DNA from: CAMEON01 sp045645165
GTDB lineage: Bacteria; Bacillota; Clostridia; Oscillospirales; CAG-272
Length of the DNA: 9,589 nucleotides
Direction of reading: 5' to 3'
Assembly: GCA_045645165.1 (NCBI GenBank)
Contig: JAZRIF010000087.1
Span: 1-9,589, forward strand
The notes under the pieces are model-generated. The model was not told where the DNA came from, did not search any database, and saw only the letters and a program-made list of their open reading frames with translations. The position numbers and the translations under genes were made by a program. Below, piece by piece: positions 6,101 to 9,589 of this stretch (positions are counted from its first letter, which is position 1; every line of letters begins with the position of its first letter).

Positions 6101-6129
6101 ATTATAGCACACTCAAATGGGATTGTCAA
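6101..6129 (-). promoter_or_regulatory. Consensus sigma-A promoter of the AraC gene
   Basis: On the minus strand: -35 TTGACA (6124-6129), a 17-bp spacer, and -10 TATAAT (6101-6106) preceded by TGC (extended -10). All twelve hexamer positions match consensus, so an unregulated version would be very strong. The surrounding repeats make repression or autoregulation likely. Confidence 0.9.
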
Positions 6130-6157
6130 AGCACAAGCGGCAATAAAAATAGCACAA
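6106..6157 (-). promoter_or_regulatory. Candidate operator: direct TTGTGCT repeats upstream of the AraC promoter
   Basis: On the minus strand TTGTGCT occurs at 6151-6157 and again at 6130-6136, exactly 21 bp apart, with the second copy abutting the -35 hexamer. A third partial copy (TGTGCT, 6106-6111) overlaps the first base of the -10 at 24 bp. AraC-family proteins typically bind direct half-sites about two helical turns (21 bp) apart next to the -35. Assignment to the adjacent regulator is inference. Confidence 0.5.
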
Positions 6158-6168
6158 TAGTAAACCAA

Positions 6169-6199
6169 AACCGACCCGCCCGTAGCGGGTGAGTCGGTT
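6169..6199 (-). terminator. Terminator of the YqeG-like gene
   Basis: AACCGAC (6169-6175) pairs with GTCGGTT (6193-6199), with an inner CCGC/GCGG stem (6176-6179 with 6185-6188) and a small bulge. Read on the minus strand, the stem ends GTCGGTTTTGGTTT, a T-rich tail suited to termination of the phosphatase gene that ends at 6249. The plus-strand exit is A-rich, so it acts in one direction. Confidence 0.65.
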
Positions 6200-6248
6200 C
6201 GAAAAACATATGTGGACAGGAGAATATTTCATGGTTTGATTGCAAATC

Positions 6249-6758
6249 TCACCACTCGATCCCATTCTTCCTCTTAAATTTCCTCACGGTCGGCTTCTCC
6301 AACCACCGCTTAAACTTGAAAAACGCATTTTTCTTGTCCCGAATGGGGGGAACGATGAGGCACTTGACCCCTAAATTGTGCCCCGCTAGGGCGTCGGTGA
6401 GGAGCTGATCCCCCAGCATCACCGTGGTCTCCAAGGTGCCGCCGAGATCGTTCATAGCCTTGACCAGATTCTTCTTGAAGGGCTTGCCGCTTTTGGCGTA
6501 GGCGGGCACACCCAACGTGCGGTTGAAAAGCTCCACCCGATCCCAATCATTGTTGGACACGAACGCGATACCGATGCCCGCCTCGGAGAGGGAAGCGATC
6601 CAGTTTTTGATGCGCTCGTCGGGCTCGGGCTGCTCGTAGGGGGCGAGGGTGTTATCAATATCCGCCAGAATGGCGCGGATCCCCAGCCCCGTCAGAAACT
6701 CCGGGGTGATCTCGTCGAAGGTGCGGAACATATAGTCGGGCATCATGGGATTTCTCAT
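6249..6758 (-). CDS. yqeG: YqeG-family HAD phosphatase (subfamily IIIA)
   Basis: 169 aa, the usual length for YqeG. The ATG at 6758 follows an AAAAAAGGAG site; Met5 and Met6 are less well placed. All four HAD motifs are visible: DIDNT (D33 nucleophile, D35 acid/base), SNN (68-70), K92 in SGKPFKKN, and GDQLLTD (D117, D122). The family is related to yeast Gep4 and plant PGPP1, phosphatases that dephosphorylate phosphatidylglycerophosphate, so a role in phospholipid synthesis is plausible. In many Firmicutes yqeG sits near yqeH and aroE-type genes, but here it is alone between an AraC gene and a divergent lipoprotein gene. The C-terminal tail is basic (FKFKRWLEKPTVRKFKRKNG), fitting a membrane-surface or nucleic-acid contact. 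The family call is firm; the substrate is inferred. Confidence 0.93.
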   Translation of the reverse strand: MRNPMMPDYMFRTFDEITPEFLTGLGIRAILADIDNTLAPYEQPEPDERIKNWIASLSEAGIGIAFVSNNDWDRVELFNRTLGVPAYAKSGKPFKKNLVKAMNDLGGTLETTVMLGDQLLTDALAGHNLGVKCLIVPPIRDKKNAFFKFKRWLEKPTVRKFKRKNGIEW

Positions 6759-6793
6759 GGCGGACTCCTTTTTTCTTGTGTTCTATCTCCTCT

Positions 6794-6822
6794 ATTGTAC
6801 CACAAATTCCCCATCCTTGCAA
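6794..6822 (-). promoter_or_regulatory. Promoter of the YqeG-like gene
   Basis: On the minus strand: -35 TTGCAA (6817-6822), a 17-bp spacer, and -10 TACAAT (6794-6799) preceded by TGG (extended -10). It lies in the 131-bp divergent gap shared with the lipoprotein gene. For the latter I find only a weak candidate: TTGCAG at 6829-6834 and CATAAA at 6854-6859, with a 19-bp spacer. Confidence 0.75.
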
Positions 6823-6889
6823 GGGCTTTTGCAGATATTTCAGGCTCCCCGCGCATAAAATCAAAGGAATCCCCCGAAAGGAGACCCCT

Positions 6890-7444
6890 ATGCGCCCCTT
6901 GTTGCGTTTGTTGACCTGCGTATTATTCCTTTCCTGCCTGCTTACGTCCTGCGGCGGAAGACTGACCACACCCCCCTCGGCCATGGCTGTTCTGACCGCC
7001 ATGCAAACGGCCATGACCGACACCGCCCAGACCCTCCCCGACGGTCTGATCTATACCCGTGCCGCCGATCCCGCCTCTCCTTCCTACCTGACGGACACCC
7101 TGTTTTCCGCCCTGTACGGCGAGGCGGCCAGAGGACTGTTCCAATCCGATACCACCACAGACGGGGAGCCGGTCCCGCCCATCGGTGACGCCGCCCTGTT
7201 TCTGTCGATCTCGCCCTATCCCTGCGAGTTGGCGGTGTTCCGTTGCTCGGATCTGCGCTCGGCGTCCACCGTGGCGGGGCTGTGCCGCGCGCGGCTGGAC
7301 ATAGTGGCGCGGGGGTATCGGGGCAGTGAGTGGGAGGCCGTCGCACAAAAAGGGAAGGTGTCCGTGGATGGATGCTACGTCCTGCTGGCCGTCGCAGAGG
7401 ATCCCGATGCGGTGCTGGCTTCCGCCAAACGCTTGCTACCATAG
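6890..7444 (+). CDS. Small lipoprotein, DUF4358-like
   Basis: 184 aa. The ATG at 6890 follows GAAAGGAGACCCCT (6876-6889); the frame is open upstream to 6776, but that part lacks a start signal. A lipoprotein signal peptide (MRPLLRLLTCVLFLSCLLTS) ends in the lipobox LTSC with C21 as the lipidated residue, so the mature protein should be anchored on the outer face of the membrane. The C-terminal half resembles DUF4358, a small clostridial lipoprotein family: CELAVFRCSDLRSASTVAGL, then an Arg-containing helix (CRARLDIVARGY), then VDGCYVLLAVAEDPD near the end. The function of DUF4358 is unknown. The gene has no same-strand neighbour in the window and meets the MATE gene tail to tail. The lipoprotein call is strong; the DUF4358 call is by memory of the pattern. 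Confidence 0.85.
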   Translation: MRPLLRLLTCVLFLSCLLTSCGGRLTTPPSAMAVLTAMQTAMTDTAQTLPDGLIYTRAADPASPSYLTDTLFSALYGEAARGLFQSDTTTDGEPVPPIGDAALFLSISPYPCELAVFRCSDLRSASTVAGLCRARLDIVARGYRGSEWEAVAQKGKVSVDGCYVLLAVAEDPDAVLASAKRLLP

Positions 7445-7478
7445 AAAAGCCGCCCTACGAACATCCTTTTGCAACACG

Positions 7479-7512
7479 AAGCGCACCGCCCATTCACATC
7501 AGCGGTGCGCTT
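7479..7512. terminator. Bidirectional hairpin between convergent genes
   Basis: AAGCGCACCGC (7479-7489) pairs perfectly with GCGGTGCGCTT (7502-7512) across a 12-base loop. It sits in the 123-bp gap between the ends of the lipoprotein gene and the MATE gene. The tails are only moderately T-rich (TTATGGTTATAATT on the plus strand), so it is a plausible shared terminator rather than a textbook one. Confidence 0.65.
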
Positions 7513-7567
7513 ATGGTTATAATTCTCCGATCCGAACAACCGAGATACCTGCGAGGCGGCCGGTCAT

Positions 7568-8911
7568 TTACATGTACCTGTACTTCTTCCGCATTCCCAC
7601 CAGGAATACCACCGTGACCGCCAAGGCCAACAGCTCCGATGCGGATATGGAGAGCCACACACCGTCAATATCCAGGAAGACGGGCAGGATCAGCACCGCC
7701 GCCACCTGGAAAACCAGGGTACGGAGGAAAGAGATGACCGCTGAAACCCCGCCGTTGCCCAGGGCGGTGAAGAAAGAGGAGCCGAAGATCGCAAATCCCG
7801 AAAAGAGGAAGGAGATGGAATAAAGCAGGAATCCCCGACGGGTCAGGGCGTACAGCCCATCGTCGTAGCCCACGAAGATACCGGACAGCGGGGTAGCCAG
7901 GATGATGGCCAGCACAGTCATGCCTACGCCTGCTACAGCCGTGAGAATGAGGCTTTTGCGGAGCAGGGATTTCAGCTCGCCGTGGTTGCCTGCACCGTAG
8001 TGGAAACCCACAACGGGGGCAGAGCCGATGGCGAAGCCAATGAAAACGGCAATGAAGATAAAGCTGACGTACATCATCACACCGTAAGCCGCGATGCCGT
8101 CCTCCCCCGCCAACTGCATGAGCTGGTAGTTGTAGAGCATACTGACCACCGACATGGAGATGTTGGTCATGAGCTCAGACGAGCCGTTGATGGTTACCTT
8201 GCCAATGACCCGCAGGCCGGCGCTCAGCCCCAGACGGGGACGAGTGATCCGCAGAGGGCTCTTGTTGGGGAGCAGAAAGTAGATCAGGGGGACGATGCCG
8301 CCCACCATCTGAGAGGTGATCGTGGCCAGCGCCGCGCCGATCAGCCCCAACTCGAATACCGCGATGAACAGGAAATCCAGGACCATGTTGGTTATACCTG
8401 CGCCGACGGTTACGATGAGCCCCAGGGTGGGGCGCTCGGCGGTGACCAGAAAGCTTTGGAATACACCCTGGAGCATGAAGGCGGTCTGAGCCGCCAGAAT
8501 GATCCGACCATAGGTGACGCAGTGGGGAAGCATGGCCTCGTCGGCGCCCAAAAGGATAGAGACAGGCTCAATGAGGAACATACCGGGGACGGTGATGCCC
8601 ACGCCCAGGATCACGGTAAAGAGGATCAGAAGGGAGAAGTAGCGGTTGGCTTTTTCGGGGTCTCCCTCGCCCATGGTCTTGGAGACCAGCGCCGATCCGC
8701 CCGTGCCGATCATGAATCCCCCGCACCCCAGAATCATGAGAAAGGGCCAGATGAGATTGATGGCGGCGAAGGGAGTCTTGCCCACGAAATTGGACACGAA
8801 AAGCCCGTCCACCACGCCGTAGACCGACGTGAAGATCATCATGATGATGGACGGGAAGGTGAACCGCAACAGCTTGCGGTAGTTGAAATGTTCGGATAGA
8901 GAGATGTGCAT
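7568..8911 (-). CDS. MATE-family multidrug/cation efflux transporter
   Basis: 447 aa, typical for a complete MATE protein with twelve membrane helices in two homologous halves. The ATG at 8911 follows AAGGAGG at a suitable distance. Family marks are: the N-terminal YGVVDGLFVSNFVG segment (31-44); the first-half loop GTGGSALVSKTMGEGD (69-84); the mid-protein NMVLDFLFIAVFELGLIGAA block (175-194); and the second-half counterpart GSAPVVGFHYGAGN (296-309). The protein sits in the cytoplasmic membrane and by family exports organic cations or drugs using a Na+ or H+ gradient; the substrate cannot be told from sequence. The overall style is closer to MepA/DinF-type clostridial members than to NorM, but this is a judgement. 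It is monocistronic, with its own strong promoter and a dyad over the -10 box suggesting repressor control. No adjacent MarR/TetR gene is present. Confidence 0.95.
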   Translation of the reverse strand: MHISLSEHFNYRKLLRFTFPSIIMMIFTSVYGVVDGLFVSNFVGKTPFAAINLIWPFLMILGCGGFMIGTGGSALVSKTMGEGDPEKANRYFSLLILFTVILGVGITVPGMFLIEPVSILLGADEAMLPHCVTYGRIILAAQTAFMLQGVFQSFLVTAERPTLGLIVTVGAGITNMVLDFLFIAVFELGLIGAALATITSQMVGGIVPLIYFLLPNKSPLRITRPRLGLSAGLRVIGKVTINGSSELMTNISMSVVSMLYNYQLMQLAGEDGIAAYGVMMYVSFIFIAVFIGFAIGSAPVVGFHYGAGNHGELKSLLRKSLILTAVAGVGMTVLAIILATPLSGIFVGYDDGLYALTRRGFLLYSISFLFSGFAIFGSSFFTALGNGGVSAVISFLRTLVFQVAAVLILPVFLDIDGVWLSISASELLALAVTVVFLVGMRKKYRYM

Positions 8912-8926
8912 GGGCGCCTCCTTGTG

Positions 8927-8965
8927 TTACACACAGACACTATTATACCGCATACCTGTGTGAAA
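8927..8965. promoter_or_regulatory. Candidate operator dyad over the MATE promoter
   Basis: TTACACACAG (8927-8936) and CTGTGTGAAA (8956-8965) form an inverted repeat matching at 9 of 10 positions. Its centre (about 8946) falls inside the -10 box at 8942-8947. A repressor bound here would cover the promoter. The 19-bp gap between arms is wider than in most simple TetR or MarR operators. Confidence 0.45.
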
Positions 8966-8970
8966 GTCAA
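8942..8970 (-). promoter_or_regulatory. Sigma-A promoter of the MATE gene
   Basis: On the minus strand: -35 TTGACT (8965-8970), a 17-bp spacer, and -10 TATAAT (8942-8947). Transcription would start near 8935, leaving a short leader that contains the AAGGAGG site. Confidence 0.88.
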
Positions 8971-8992
8971 GGCTTTGGGCGCAAGAAACAAG

Positions 8993-9014
8993 AAAGCCAC
9001 TCGATGGTGGCTTT
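8993..9014 (-). terminator. Terminator between right-end membrane gene and MATE gene
   Basis: AAAGCCAC (8993-9000) and GTGGCTTT (9007-9014) form an 8-bp stem with a 6-base loop. On the minus strand it is followed by CTTGTTTCTTG, so it would end transcripts coming from the gene at 9173-9589 before the MATE promoter. Confidence 0.7.
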
Positions 9015-9027
9015 TCTGCTGGGACGT

Positions 9028-9079
9028 GTGGCTGATTTAGATGCAACCGACCGCAGTGGCCGATTTGGATGCACACCGA
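9028..9079. repeat. Two imperfect direct repeats, 28-bp period
   Basis: The units at 9028-9050 and 9056-9079 share GTGGCyGATTTrGATGCA followed by ACCGA (with an extra CA pair shift in the second). They differ at two bases plus one inserted base. No third copy is visible and 28 is not a multiple of three, so this is not a coding repeat. The origin is unknown. Confidence 0.6.
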
Positions 9080-9118
9080 TTTTGCAGAGGGTAGACTAAC
9101 CCCTTGGCGATGATGGGA

Positions 9119-9152
9119 GTTAAAAGTATCCGCGTTCTACCGGGCTTTTAAC
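9119..9152. repeat. Inverted repeat downstream of right-end gene
   Basis: GTTAAAAG (9119-9126) pairs perfectly with CTTTTAAC (9145-9152). Extending outward gives GGAGTTAAAAG against CTTTTAACGCC, one mismatch in eleven, with an 18-base loop. It lies 21 bases beyond the stop of the minus-strand gene at 9173 and may fold in its transcript. No T-run follows, so I do not call it a terminator. Confidence 0.5.
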
Positions 9153-9172
9153 GCCATGCTTGTAAACGAGTC

Positions 9173-9589
9173 CTATGTATTTTTATTGCGCACAGTGTTT
9201 GCAATGAGTGCCGCAATGACTCCGGAAACAATGATGACAACAATATCCACCGGGGCAAGTACGATTCCGGGAATCCCATTGAAAAAGAATCCGTCACCAA
9301 AGCGATAAAGATGTCCACTAAGTAAAATCATTTCGCCAATGTACATAATTACTGTAACGATCACCGCAGATACGCTTGGTAGCCATACAGAAAGAAGAGG
9401 TTTCTTATTTAGCGTAAAGGATACAACATATATACCAATCGTCACACCGAACAGAACGAAAAAGGCACTCATAAGTACCGCGGAAAGCGCAGAAACCTTA
9501 ATATCACCATTTCTATAAAAGGCGGTAAAGCACGCCCAAATGCACATTCCGAGAAAAGCACCGCTTGCGATTGATTGAATAGTAAGGGA
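9173..9589 (-). CDS. Membrane protein, 5' end missing at the window edge
   Basis: 138 residues are visible. The frame is open through base 9589, so the true start lies outside. The first internal ATG (9547) has no ribosome binding site and falls inside a hydrophobic segment, so it is not the start. Hydrophobic segments fall at visible residues about 1-25, 32-60, 66-90 and 105-130, separated by short loops such as YRNGDIKVS and LNKKP; the protein ends in basic residues (NTVRNKNT). No catalytic motif or known family is recognised. Base composition is visibly more A/T-rich than the MATE and operon genes (26 of 60 bases are G or C at 9181-9240), with codon choice to match, which could reflect transfer or simply a different gene class. 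The hairpin at 8993-9014 probably ends its transcript. Confidence 0.75.
   Translation of the reverse strand, partial: SLTIQSIASGAFLGMCIWACFTAFYRNGDIKVSALSAVLMSAFFVLFGVTIGIYVVSFTLNKKPLLSVWLPSVSAVIVTVIMYIGEMILLSGHLYRFGDGFFFNGIPGIVLAPVDIVVIIVSGVIAALIANTVRNKNT

Noticed and set aside
7982..8899. Plus-strand open frame of 305 codons opposite the MATE gene
   Set aside because: Its composition (Asp, Glu, His, Gly, Gln) is the mirror of membrane-protein codons; the MATE protein on the other strand is certain.
9028..9079. Possible CRISPR array
   Set aside because: Only two imperfect units with a 5-base gap between them; there is no spacer and no cas gene.

Overview
The window looks like chromosomal DNA from a Gram-positive gut-type clostridium (Bacillota, Clostridia; an Oscillospiraceae-like genome is my best guess). 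The evidence is strong AAAGGAG ribosome binding sites before almost every gene, near-consensus sigma-A promoters with 17-bp spacers, a YqeG-type phosphatase, a small DUF4358-like lipoprotein, an XRE regulator with a long C-terminal extension, and structured T/A-rich intergenic repeats. This taxonomic call is inference; there is no rRNA or other marker gene in the window.

Layout. Positions 1-190 hold no gene but contain two inverted structured repeats. A plus-strand gene (258-1865), with its own promoter, encodes an XRE helix-turn-helix fused to a helical middle region and a GNAT-like C-terminus. It ends at a bidirectional terminator (1880-1914), which is shared with a minus-strand cluster arriving from the right. 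That cluster (4280 down to 1925) starts at one clear promoter (4311-4339). It has five tightly packed small genes of unknown function: a Cys-cluster protein, a 234-aa soluble protein, a membrane-anchored zinc-ribbon protein, and two four-helix membrane proteins that look like tandem paralogues.

Next on the minus strand come a 211-aa four-helix membrane protein (4386-5021), a large branched intergenic repeat (5071-5203), an AraC-family regulator (5217-6062) with a consensus promoter and 21-bp-spaced direct half-sites, and a YqeG-family HAD phosphatase (6249-6758). Divergent from the last is a plus-strand lipoprotein gene (6890-7444). It converges on a MATE-family efflux transporter (7568-8911), whose promoter carries a dyad centred on its -10 box. 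The right end (about 9020-9589) has a pair of short direct repeats, an inverted repeat, and the 3' part of a lower-GC membrane-protein gene that runs off the window.

The most interesting material is the uncharacterised five-gene operon, the XRE-GNAT fusion with a degraded acetyl-CoA-binding loop, the AraC-like operator arrangement, and the two related structured repeats. I found no CRISPR array, tRNA, rRNA, transposase or recognisable defence system, and I do not claim a new system beyond the unknown operon.
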